From assembly GCF_002775205.1 (NCBI RefSeq), contig NC_036448.1:4428572-4492571 (forward strand): a stretch of 64,000 nucleotides of DNA, written 5' to 3'. A model generated the notes under the pieces. That model saw nothing but the letters and a program-made list of their open reading frames with translations. It searched no databases and was not told the origin of the DNA. How positions within the stretch are numbered: the stretch's first letter is position 1; each line of letters starts with the position of its first letter. Both the position numbers and the translations under genes were made by a program. Shown piece by piece: positions 34,760-46,300 of this stretch. The DNA is from Xiphophorus maculatus (Eukaryota; Chordata; Actinopteri; Cyprinodontiformes; Poeciliidae).

Positions 34760-35590
34760 GGGCGGGCTCGTGACTCGTTGGGTGCAACCAACGGCTGTGA
34801 GGTGAAAACGTCACAGTGCCCTTTTGCCTGGATTTTATGGGTATGGCAAGCCGTTTTAACATAAATTCTGTTGCCATATATATGGGCATTATTTCCGATT
34901 TAAGTAGTCTGAGTAAAAAACTGCATATCCTGAGTGTGACTCAATATAGGTCAAATTAAATTCAATTAAAGTCAAGGTTAATTTTTGTCAGATGTTCCTG
35001 TAACACCGACACTTTATGTATGCAGAGGTCTGGGATTCAGACCATTCATATTCATGGATTCCCTCAGTAATGCACAGTAAAAATAAATAAATAAAAGCGT
35101 AACAGATATTTACTCTTTTCAGAGCACATTAAACTTTTGCGTTATTACAGGGATATTTTAACTTGAAACACGGAGACAGCATTTAAAACAAAATAACAAA
35201 TGTATAATTCTGCAACACCAGTTAATTCCACATGTTGCTTCGGGTAAATGACAGTTAGAAGTGGGTGGTTTACTTGTTACATTTAGCTGAGTACTTAAAA
35301 AAAAAAAAAAAAAAAGAAAAGGGAGAAAAAAAGTCTAAAATGCCCAGCCACTTTTGAAGAACTATCCCAACATGTGAGAGCGTCGTTTCAATCCAGTGCA
35401 TTCACAGCGCCCTCTGGTGTCATAACATGAGGCCGTCAAAAGAACTCCACCTATTTCGCCCGCCTCCCAGGCTGACGTGTATCAAACGTCAGCCGTTTGA
35501 TAGCCGTTATTATTTCTCTTAAATATTTTCTTTCTCCAACACCGCGCCCCCCCCAAGCGTGCGCTCTCCTTACGTAATCACGCAGGTACG
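34760..35590. other. head-to-head spacer dynlt5-mgst3
   Basis: About 830 bp between the two divergent promoters. The middle is AT-rich with poly-A runs; from 35,450 it becomes CpG-rich towards mgst3. No exon or classified repeat seen. Confidence 0.45.
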
Positions 35591-35696
35591 CGGAAACCGA
35601 AGCAGCTGTAGGAGAAAGCTTCGCAGCGCTCGCTCGCTCTGACACTGCAGCGTCTCTACCGTCAGGGTCGGACTCAACCTCTCTCCCAGTTTTCGG
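35590..35696 (+). promoter_or_regulatory. mgst3: mgst3 non-coding first exon and promoter, with ARE-like site
   Basis: CpG-rich block ending in a donor (TTTTCGG then GTAAGAAG at 35,697), followed about 290 bp later by an acceptor CCAG (35,982-35,985) just before the start codon, so a 5' UTR exon is likely. It contains TGACACTGCA (35640-35649), matching the antioxidant response core TGACNNNGCA. Transcription start and regulation are inferred. Confidence 0.5.
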
Positions 35697-35995
35697 GTAA
35701 GAAGCTCCTAAAATAGAACTTGTGTTTCCTGTCCGTTTTGCTGGCCATGTTTGCGCTGCGTTTCTTGTTCGACCTTCCGCTCGTTCATTCGTCCTTGCTC
35801 AGCCTGTGCTGTTTGCTTCCATTCCTTCGGCTCACTTTCCCTTTTTATTTTCACGCGGCCGGACGAGTTTGTTTCATCACAAATCCGTTTGCATATCTTC
35901 GATGTGAAACAACGAGCCTAAATCTCTGGTTGTTCTTTGTGTTTACTTTAGTTTTTAACACTTCTCTAAGTGTTACCTCCGCCAGCTCTGAAAGA

Positions 35996-37591
35996 ATGGG
36001 TGCGTTTTCTAAGGAGTACGGCTACGTTGTGCTGACTGGTGTTGCCAGCATGATCATGATTGGACACCTGGCCGTTAACGTGGGAAAAGCCAGGAAGAAG
36101 TACAACGTGCGGGTGAGCCGGAGGGTGAGGTCACTTTTTGAGCTGTGTAGGGGGAACGAGGGGGGAGAGTAATTTGCTTTTTTTTCTCCCCCCCCCTTAC
36201 AGTACCCAAAAATGTACAGTGATGATCCGGAACATGGACACATCTTCAACTGCATCCAGCGTGCACACCAGAACACGTAGGTATCAGCTGCAAAACGTAG
36301 AGGTAGAAACCAGAGAAGCCTGCACACACCTTCTGGTTTTACCTACTGATAAGGGGGGGGGGGAGGAAGAGCAGATGAAGGTTAACAATCTCTTATCACC
36401 TTTCAACAGGCTGGAGATTTACCCCCCCTTTCTCTTCTGCCTGGCAGTTGGTGGTTTGCATTGCCCCGTGAGCTTTTTTGTTTTGTTTTTGCACTCGCAT
36501 GCCGCTGTAGTCCCATCCAAATATGGGTGATGCGATCGCATCCCAGCAGCTAAAGCCAACGCTGATTTGTTTCCTTTGTGTGTGTTTCACAGCGTCTAGT
36601 GAGTGGGCTGGGGGCCGTGTGGATCGTTAGCAGAGAGGTGTACGCACATGGATACTCCACTGGAGGTGAGACGAGGCTAATGTGCCTCTGTTTGGAAAGT
36701 TACACAGTAAAAAAAAAAAAAAACCCAAAAAACTATTAACAGAAATAATTTGGTTTATTTAGCCTGTCACAGAGAGAGAAGAAAGAAAGAACCACGGGTG
36801 TACATTTTTCAAAGTTATGTTTTCACCCCGTTTTTTCTACATTTATAAATGTTCTAAAGTAAATATTTCATTCACAAGCCAAACATATAGTTCATAAAAT
36901 ATTAGAAAATGTATTACAAATGAAATGCTTAGTTAGAAGACTAAATATTTAGCTCAAAGTTAAATATTTATTTTTGCTAACTAAGTATTTAGTTTAAATA
37001 TTTAGCTCACTAGCTAAATATTAAGCTAGTTATTTAGCTAGTTAGCAAAACATTTTAGTTGCCAACTTAGCAACCTAAATATGCCATAAATGTAGGCCTG
37101 AGCTAAACATTTAGCTTGAACAATAAATATTTAGCTAAAATAAATGTATTTGGGAACTAAATATTTAGCTTCCTAACTAGATATTTAGGTCAGCTGTTGA
37201 ATGAAATATTTAATGTGGAACTCTGACATTTCTAAATGTAGGAATAACAAGGTGAGAATGTTAAAATGAACACCCACATTTTTTTTTTTCCCCCCTTTAT
37301 GACAAGAAAAATAAATCAAACTAATACTGTTAATTTTACCGCGTAACCTGATAGAAGCTGGGCAGCCGTCCTGCCACTCTATTTTTACATTTTTATTTAC
37401 ATAATATCCTGTGTGCTAAAAATTGTCGTTGCTGTCCTTTCATGCCAGATCCCAAGAAGAGGATGAGGGGTGCGTTTGGAAACGTTGCCTTGTTGGGGCT
37501 GCTGCTGACCACTCTGAGCTACGGGGGCCACCTGCTGGGCTGGAAGGGACCGGCGCACCCGCGGCTGTTAGGCGGTGCACCCTACCACTAA
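35996..37591 (+). CDS. mgst3: microsomal glutathione S-transferase 3
   Basis: Complete, 154 aa in 5 coding exons: 35996-36112, 36203-36276, 36410-36467, 36593-36665 and 37449-37591 (TAA). MAPEG-family trimeric enzyme of the ER membrane that joins glutathione to leukotriene A4 and reduces lipid hydroperoxides. The start gives [15 protein letters not shown], aligned with human MAVLSKEYGFVLLTG. Visible are [15 protein letters not shown], the active-site motif in [13 protein letters not shown] (R-x-H-x-N-x-x-E), [34 protein letters not shown] and the last span [20 protein letters not shown]. About four hydrophobic helices. The C-terminus ends GAPYH and has no cysteine pair, unlike human MGST3 (CCH), so C-terminal acylation known in mammals may be absent. 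Human length is 152 aa. Confidence 0.95.
36880..37200. repeat. degenerate AAATATTTAGCT minisatellite in mgst3 intron
   Basis: The unit AAATATTTAGCT and variants (CTAAATATTTAG) recur about fifteen times in loose tandem, some inverted, within the last mgst3 intron. Probably an old simple repeat expansion. Confidence 0.7.
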
Positions 37592-38533
37592 CGATTTAGA
37601 TTTGCTGATGTCGGCCGCCCGAATATTTTTTTTTATGGCGACTGCGCGTAGTATATCTCGTAGCTTATCCGCTCAACTCTGACCTGCTTAACTGGTTGTT
37701 TTGAAGCTGGAAAGTAACCGGACTGGTCTTTTCTAGATCCAGCCACTCCCATTTGAATTGAGTTCACCTGCGTAAGGTAATAGCCGGACACTCGTGGAGA
37801 ATTGTGGCGTTTGTTGTGTAATTTTTGCACTGAAGATGATCAGTCGGTCTCAACACGACTTCCATCTGTCTGCATTAAGCCTGCATGATATACATGTTCT
37901 TACTGTCATGATTGCCTGAAGCCAGAAGTTAATTTTGACTTTTGTATATTAAAAATCTCTACACTTCTACTTTTTACACTCTTTATCTACAGATAACGCA
38001 GCCTTATTATGTTTATTATAGAAGGTGTGGGGCTGAATGAAAGAATGTGAGGGTGTGTTTACTTAGGTGTGTGTGTGTAAAGGGAGTGTGTTTTTTGTTT
38101 TTTTAACAGTTATTGTTTAAAGTCCGCCGTGCCGGTTCAGACAGGAGCAATAACTTATTTACTTAATTATCATAAATCACGGTTAATACCTGACAAGCAG
38201 GTTAAAAACAAAGCAGTGTAATGTTCCCCCATCCGCAATATCAAAGGAAGACTTACTGTTGGTTTTATGTTTTTTTTTATTTTTTTATTACTAAACAAGT
38301 GATCTTTCATGTCATTTAAATTGTTACATTTTAAACACGTAAAATCCTTAGAGAGAATAAAGCAAAACTCTGGCAGAGCGGAGAATCTTGCACAATTCAA
38401 AGCTCTTGAACTTTCTCCACGTTCTGTCAGCTTGCAACTACAAGCGAGATAAAAATCTGAAAGGTGTGGCGTGCCTTTATTCAGCCTACATAAGTCGATA
38501 TTTTGCAGGATTACCTTTTCCTGTACTTCAAGC

Positions 38534-38735
38534 TAGGGATGCACAATATATCGCAAAAATATTATAGTGTGCACAGTATTCATATCGCAAAAGATGGTTT
38601 GGCATACAATAATTGTTGCCTAACACGTTTTAAAAGCGCATGAAGCACAGATTAGGAGGAGAAGGGATATATCGCAACTGATGTCGCAATATTAACTACC
38701 ATTGCAAAAATATTCTAATATCGCGTCCTACTCCA
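38534..38735. mobile_element. hAT-like MITE remnant (TAGGGATGCACAATATATCGC)
   Basis: Begins TAGGGATGCACAATATATCG and runs through repeated ATATCGCAAA motifs to AATATCGCGTCCTA. The right terminus is a decayed inverse of the left (TAGGACGCGATATTA). No clear target duplication. Confidence 0.5.
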
Positions 38736-38808
38736 GGCTACCAGTCTTGGATTCTATACCTGCTTTTCTTGCATAGAAATGGAAGTTGTTCGTAAAACAA
38801 GGGGTGCA

Positions 38809-39013
38809 GGGCGTGCCGTGGTGACGTAGTGGTTAGCGCGATCCGTATTTGGAGGCCTCGAGTCCTTGACGAGGCCGTCGCGGGTTCGACTCCCGGACCC
38901 GACGACATTTGCCGCATGTCTTCCCCCCTCTCCTTCCCCGTTTCCTGTCAGCCCACTGTCATATAAGGGACACTAGAGCCCACAAAAGACCCCCTGGAGG
39001 GGTAAAAAAAAAC
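38809..39013 (+). mobile_element. tRNA-derived SINE with intact target duplication
   Basis: The head is tRNA-like: an A-box-like segment GTAGTGGTTAGCGCG and a perfect B box GGTTCGACTCC (38883-38893). A body with TTTCCTGTCAGCCC and a short A-run tail follow. An 11-bp duplication CAAGGGGTGCA flanks it (38798-38808 and 39014-39024), perfect on both sides, so the insertion is fairly young. The tRNA-like part has an enlarged variable region and is not called as a tRNA gene. Confidence 0.85.
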
Positions 39014-40337
39014 CAAGGGGTGCAATCTTACTTAAACAGCATCTGACCAGCAAATTTCAAAAGATTTAAAGAGGAGAGGCAAAAGCAAATGAGGCGGATT
39101 GGCATTAGCAGTGCTAAAAACAACTATTGTCATCCAGTACGTTATTATGGAAATTGTCCCTACCACCTGGAACTTGAGCTGTTGGTCATATACCAACAGT
39201 CTTCAGTCAGAGGCCTCTTTGGATTTGTTGTAACACTGACTGCTTCTGCTATTTTAATTTTCAGATGAACTATCAAACAGTATTTTGTGAGGTTTCCAAA
39301 GCTTTAGATATTGTTTGATAATACATTACTCATGAGTTGACTGGAGGCAACTGGATTGGACTTTCTTTACTTAATTTTTTTTTCTATTCTGCACTGATCT
39401 GTGTTTCTCTTTGATATAACAGCCCATTGAAATATGCTGACGTTTGTGGTTGCAGCACGACGAAACGTGGAAAAGCTCAACGGCTAGGAATGCTTTTGCA
39501 AGACACCCGGCGCTCAGACGCACACAACAGCTTTCAGTTTCACTTGAACTTCTTATGTGTGTTCACTGTAGCACTTTTACTTCCCAGGTTGGGAAGTAAT
39601 GGCACATTTAACATTCAATTTAAGGAGCAATCACCAACTTCGGGATTCTTATTCCAACATGAAACGATACTGAAGTTTCACAACGTTTACCAAACACCGC
39701 CACGTATTCCTGATTTCAACCACTGGAAGGTTTTTCTTGGTTTAAAAAAAAAAAAAGTTACTGGTGCATCTGGTTTTTCAAATACTGTAGAGTAAAAATA
39801 TAATTTACATGTGAACTTTCTGTATTACCTCACGCAGCTCTAAGGCAGCAGTTTGGATTGAAAGTGCACTTCACTCATATTTGGTCACCTAAATCATCTC
39901 CAGTGATGTTTCTCAGTCCGAACCCCAAATCCTCATTCAGACTGACAATCAGACTGAGGTTTTTTATTTGTCCTGGATGGATTTTTCGACCTACGTTATC
40001 TCATATGTCCACTAGAGGGCAGTGTAATACGTGTCACGTTGAAAGTGCTGCTATTTGTGCAAAAGTGCCTTGAATTTGCACTTTTTGTGTGAGAGTGAAA
40101 AGTCTCCGGGACTTGGACGGGAATGTGGAAGAAAGATTAGGTGACTCTACAACCTTTGATGATTCAAACAACGACAAAATAACTAAATAATCGTTTCAAC
40201 AGCGAGCCTTAAACAGAGAAGTCAGTAATTTGGACTAATCTTGAAGACGTATGCTTCTCCACGTATCCAAAAAGCTGCTTCTTTTTCGGCACATGTTCTC
40301 TCCATGGCGCGAGTGACGGAGTCGAGAGGAGAATCCG

Positions 40338-43300
40338 TCAGTGGGCGTACGGTGAGAGGGGCGTGTCCTCCATCAAATCGTCCTACAGAGAGAATTACAA
40401 ACTGTAACATGATGACCTTAGAGGAGAAGCAACAGCGACGCCCGTAGAGAAGGAGACTTGCTTGTTTGTTTAGCAAAAATGGAAGCAGATCATTTTTGTT
40501 TCCTTTCATAAAGGGGCAGTATTACCTAAAATCAATGTTTTTGAGCTTCGCGTCATGCAATTTAATTCTCTCATCAAAAAACACACCTGGAGTGCTATGT
40601 TGATTATTTCATGCATGTCTGAGAAATCCTTTAATCTCCATAGCAACCATTCACTTGTGCAAAACGCCTGGGTGGCTCTAGCGACGCCTTTGATGCCCAG
40701 AAGCTTCCTTGTTTGCAGGCTTCCGATCTTTAACCCACTCAGCTCCTTCAAACTAGCCAGCATCAATTAGCAAACACCTGGTGGAACTGCGCATGCGCTG
40801 AGCTCATTACAGGACCTACTGCTCAGTGAAACGCTGGTAAAAACATTGGTAAAGGCTTAGTAGAGGAGCCATGTTGTGATCACTTCCTGAGCAGGAGTTT
40901 CTTAAAGAAACAGAGGCCCAGTTTCAAGGCGTTAAATTACAAAGACAAATTTCTTTTTAGTCATATTTAATGCATGCAGCATTTTTTTATATAACACCTG
41001 ACTTGATTATGCAATAAAATGGCACAATGTGCATGGAAACACACATAATACTGCCTCTTTAGCCAGGAGATTTTGAGAGTTATTACCACATTTCCTGCCC
41101 AGTAATTCTGTCAGTGTGACTTTATGACAATAGAGCACTAGGAGCCATTTTCTCTGAACCTAATGCCACCAGTCCGGTCACAACAGGAAGATAACTGGCA
41201 GATAGATCACTTCCTGTGAATTGAAACATGCTAGGCAACGAATAACAATACTGTAAAAACTGATGGAGAACAACAAAGACTAGAGTAGAGTGTGTTGATG
41301 GAGTGGCCTCTTACCATGGGAAGGTCCTGCAGCCGGTGGAACTCAGGGTGGTTCACCCGCTGGCGGAACTTGACGAAGAGGACAGTGAAGACCACAGCTG
41401 TGGTAACGATGAACACTGCCAGCAGACCGGCCAGCAGGGGGTCCAGAGGAGAGCTGGAGTGGCGGTGGGACCCCTTCGAGTCTACACGATGGAGAACAAA
41501 TCATTAAAACGACATCATAAATTCAAACTTTAAAAGGAAGTCACGCTCGCTACGTCTCCTGACCGTCATCGCCGATGTTCAGCTCCGACGGAAACTCCCG
41601 GTGTGTGGGCCCCACAGGGACCCAACCAGGAGCTGGTGTGTGTGCGGTAGAGGCGGGGGTCGTGGCTCCAGATGAAAAGGTGGAGTGGGCCTCGCCGGTC
41701 GGGGAGTACCTAGGGGAGGTGGCCTGCTGAGGGGTGGAGCTCGCAGCGGTCGGTGCCGATGAAAGGCCGTCTGCGGCGGCTGAAAGTGTTTCGGTTCAAA
41801 ACAGGACGGAGAGCAGAGGTCACCCTGCTCCTGAAACCCGATCGCTCCCCCCCCACAACGAAGCTGCTGTCCATAATGCATAGCAAAAACTATCTATGCA
41901 TAATAATACCAAGAATTATCTTTAAAAAACATAGAACCTGTTTGGCTTTGCAGTCATCACACCAACATATTAACAATAATGGTGATGGGGGTGCAGCTCA
42001 TTCTGTGCAAATAACTTTCTAGTTTTTACATTCTTTTAAATATTTTATTTGTTTTAATTCACCAATTAGAGTGTGCAAAACAAACACTACAGACTAACAC
42101 GGTGCTTTTGAAAGTGGTGGCCGACAGGGGGCGCTGTAGGAAGATGAGGGGGAAAAAACATAAAAGCAAAACTAAAAATAAAATGGAACCCCATACATTT
42201 TGTACTTTGATCTGTTATTCAGTTATGTTTTTAAAAAAATAAAATATAAGTTAAAATAATTGATTTAACTGTTCTTTTTGATGCAAATCTTTTTGATCGT
42301 CTGCCAGTCAAATTCATCAAGCAAGAAATGGAAACGTTTCTAACAAGAAAAATACCATGGGAACTGTAGGAATAAATTAAACTTGTTGATTAATATTATA
42401 AGAAGTGTTACACATTTTATTATAATTAAAAGAGGGGATTGTGCTGAAAAATTGTATTATCTGGAAATAAAATGTAGATCTCATGGCAGACCGCATGATG
42501 CAGCTTTTATGCTAAATGAACGCAATAATTATTGAAGAGTGAAGAAAAAACATTGTAAATGTTGATGTTTCTTTACATATTTTGTAAAATTGTTTGTGAG
42601 TTTGCAGAAATATGTAGAGGTGTAGATCTACAGAATAACCAATTAGACATGTGAACAAATAACAAGAACACAGAAGAAAAAAGGGAGTAAAAAATAAATA
42701 ATCTAGGGTCACACAGTTATTGTGGGTAGAAGTAGGAAAGAAAAGGAGAAAAAAACCAACATGCTACAACAAATAATCACTATAAATTAAGGATAACTAA
42801 ATAACACGATTTATTATTAGTAGATTCTCCCATCTCCCTCTCTTGTTAAACTGATTGAGAAAAAAACCCAAAACAGTTGTTCCAAATTCCTTGAACTCTG
42901 TAATCTTTCTATTAAACGTTACACATTTAATCAACAAATGGTGTTTACAGATTAGCCACTGGAATGTCAATGCACTGAGAGCAAAACAGAAACTAACACA
43001 GAAGGCAGATTATTTTGAGGTACGTGTTACACATATTTCAGGCTTTCAACGTCGGAGTCTCGGTTTTTAACAACAGGTGAGGATTTGGGGAAAGTAGTGA
43101 TGGTTTGTACCGCATATGATTGACGAAACAGGATGTACAGTGCTGTGGAAATGTACTCCTTTGCCAATATCCTCTGTGTTTGCTGTTTCTGGTCACACTT
43201 CACTGCTTCAGAGCATCAAACACATTTTATTACCAAACAAAGTTAACCTGAGCAAATACAATAAGCCGTTTTCAAAAATGATTTCATTTCCTATGGAAAA

Positions 43301-46300
43301 TAGAAGCCAATGGTTCCCTGTGTGGATCATAGTTTCCTTACCAGTCATATAAAGAAGCGTGGTTTGTATCACACACTAACTGCATTTAATCATGTTTTCA
43401 AATTCACTGATATTTATTGATGCACTCATTAACAAAAAAGTGGAGAAAATAGTCAAATTAACAACATGTACAGTTTTGGAGGGGGGGGGTTAAACATCAT
43501 TGATTGGAATTTATTGTGACAACGATAAATCAAGATTCTTGTCATGAGAAATTTATCACGATAAATGATAAACGATGCAATAAATTCCCACCTATACGAC
43601 AAAGCTTATTTTACTTATTTGAGACGTGAACCTGCTGGTGTTTATTGGATTAACTGATTAATAAATGAACAGAAAAAGGTGCCTACTAGAATGTTTTTTA
43701 GCAAAGCTAAAATTATGCCACATGACGAAATTTGGATTGAACATATTTACAGACCAAAGTTTGTTTTTTTTTCTTAAATGCTAAAACTACTTGTTTTCTT
43801 TTTTTCTTTACTGCTCGGAGTGTGCTGGTCTTTCAGCAAATATTCCTTTTTTGAGCCTGTATACTCCAGTTAACGATTAATCGATTATTCAGTTAGTTGA
43901 CGACTGTTCAATTAATCGACTCATCACGATTTATTGTTTTTTGGGTTGTTTTTTCTTGCAGAGTATAAAAAGGTCAGAGGTTGGTTTCATTGCGGTTTCC
44001 CCAAATCTCTACACAATGTGACAAGTACTAAATCATTTCGGATCTGGTTAAGGCCAGGTCTCATCTACGTAAGATGCTAGAATTCAAAAAGGGTGTACTT
44101 TCTTTTTTCTTCTAACAGTAATTGAAGTTAATTAGAAAGACTTATTTATCTATTAACAGATTTTTTAAAGAGGTTGTTGTTCAGGTTTGGCTTGATGTTG
44201 CATAACCAGTAAAGAAAAAGGAAGAAAAAAAAAACATACTAAAAAATGAGTGAGGTTGGATTTACTCTCGCTTTTGGTTATTTCTCCTAAAATAGTCACC
44301 CAGCATCGGCTGAGTGGCTTATATTTATATTTACCCGATTTGGAAAAAGGGAACCTCTTCAATAACTCTACAACACTAGTGGAGGTCAGGGCAGGACTGT
44401 TTTCCCGTATCGCTGCTGGCAGGGAAACCGAGTCTGGGAAATTGGCCTGCGTTTGCAAACAGGCAGCGTTTTATTGTGAGGGCTGCTATATTTTAAGGCT
44501 TTCGTTTGGACAAAGAAAACACACTGAAATGGAGAAGTTGCAGACCCAGAAGGCCAGAAATAAACAAAGCTGTCACATTAGTGCAGATGAAAATAATGAG
44601 CCACAGTTTATAAAACCTTGCAAAGAAAATAAAAAGGCATTGGGGTGGTAGTGAGCATTTTGTCGCATCCCAACCACAGACTGCAGTTTGTTCGGATTTT
44701 AGACGATAAACCGACACCGAGCAGGGAACACTTTACAATGGTAAAGTGGAAGAAAACTGGATTTTCAGATTTGCATTTGTAGCCAGGTGCTGTTCAGAAT
44801 ACTGTCAAGTCACATTTTGCTTTGCTTCCAGCAATTAGTGTTTTAGGGTGTGTCTCTGGCAGCTTTGGATATGTAGGGGTTAGTAGGTGATAAATGTTTA
44901 GTATTGCTTGTATTCCCTCATGTTCCCAAAGCTCCCATTAGCATGAAGACCATCCTGTTCTCCGTAGGAATGGGGAGTTCAGTGAAATGTGTAGTTTTAG
45001 TTTAACACCATAGTTACACTAAAAAAAGAGAATGGAGCTCCTACTTAAGACAAAAAATGGGTTAATTTGTCGAATGTAATCAAATTAGCTTACTTTATTT
45101 ACATTTGTTTAATAGGACAACCTAATAAATGGACTTTAGAAAAAAAATTTTTTTACACTTTTGTTAAAACTGCCTCTAAGTTGTGACAGTTTGGTATGAG
45201 ACAGATAATTTGTGGAAAAAAGAAAAAGAAATCACGCTTCTCTGCCTTCTTCCAATGCTTATTAAAAACAACCAATGAGAGCCAGGAGGAGGGTCTTAAC
45301 ACTGTCAATCACTCTTGTGAATGTGCTGTTCTTCCCCCCATCTGACATCAATGCTAAGGCTGGTTAGCATGGCCACAATGATGGCGGATAAAAAAGTTTT
45401 CCTGGAACGGTGAGTAATTTCTCCACCAATAGTACATTTAGCAGCAAGTACCGTACATAAGGATGATTGACAGTGTTAAGGCCCGCCTCCTGGCTCTCAT
45501 TGGTTGTCAGAATTTCCTTTGACTTATTTTTTCTCAATAAGGTTTTCTTCTTGCCTAATCTTTTCACTCACTGACACATTTAGGGAGCGAATGACCAACA
45601 GTTGCCTTGGCAACACATTTCCCCCAACTGAGTGGAGGATTTCTGTAAAGTTACGAGTTGAACTTACTTTATTGTCACTGCACACCGAATTTTTTTTTGA
45701 AAATACATTTAAAAAAAATCTTGAATAAATATACAAGTAATAATATATTGTGAAATATATACATATAGGAAATATATAGGAACCAGTATTTATTTTCCTA
45801 ACATTTCCAAATTCTGCCCCGGTTTTGTGTTGGTCAATTGCATAAATACACAATTACATGCTCTAACGTTTGCCACTTAAGGGGCGTGGATATTTTGTGA
45901 GGCACTACAGCGAGAGAAGCAAGTAAAGATGGCTACCTGAGAGAGATGGAGTTGTGACAGTGGGCGCATTTGTGAACTGAGATGTGGCTTTAGTGGAACT
46001 TGAGACGTGCGGGTGTCCTGCATCTGCTGATGTCTCTGATTGGACTGTGCTTTCCGTCGGGGCGGCGGCGGCGGCGGCGGCAGAGGCTGGGAGATCACCT
46101 GAAGTTTCATTCCTGCCTGCAGGGTATTGTGTCTGCCGAGGAAACTCGTTCACGGGGGTCTCAGCAGGAGCAGGAAATGGGGTTGAGGTAAAGGAAGTAG
46201 GCAAAGCATGGCTCTGACCTGTAAAATAGCAACGCAATTATTGGAATTATTCATTCAGTCCACAAAAATACTATGTTTTCAGGCTGTTTATTTGTTTTGC

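Larger units (their letters stand above)
37592..40337. other. convergent spacer mgst3 - mucin-like gene
   Basis: 2.7 kb between the 3' ends of two genes. It starts with the mgst3 3' UTR (ATTAAA 37948-37953 is a candidate poly(A) signal). It then holds a hAT-like MITE remnant (about 38,534-38,735), a tRNA-derived SINE (38,809-39,013), and a segment near 39,060-39,160 that resembles part of 53,590-53,690 (GGCAAAAGCAAAT...GGATTAGCAGT). No exon seen. Confidence 0.5.
41880..45936. other. intron 2 of the mucin-like gene
   Basis: A 4.2-kb intron (41,780-45,936) packed with repeats: a Tc1-like end (43,134-43,345), a CGATAAA-family MITE (43,365-43,600), a family-F copy (43,750-43,925) and a foldback MITE (45,269-45,506). 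Other parts (42,000-43,100 and 44,000-45,200) are plain AT-rich sequence without visible exons. Confidence 0.5.

Noticed and set aside
36138-36530. 130-codon plus-strand frame across mgst3
   Set aside because: It runs through two introns and reads the exons out of the family frame.
36880-37200. CRISPR-like array
   Set aside because: The AAATATTTAGCT units are irregular, partly inverted and without unique spacers; this is a degenerate minisatellite in a vertebrate intron.
38809-38910. A tRNA gene
   Set aside because: The A- and B-box match belongs to a SINE head: a long tail follows and an 11-bp duplication flanks the whole; it does not fold into a standard cloverleaf by eye.
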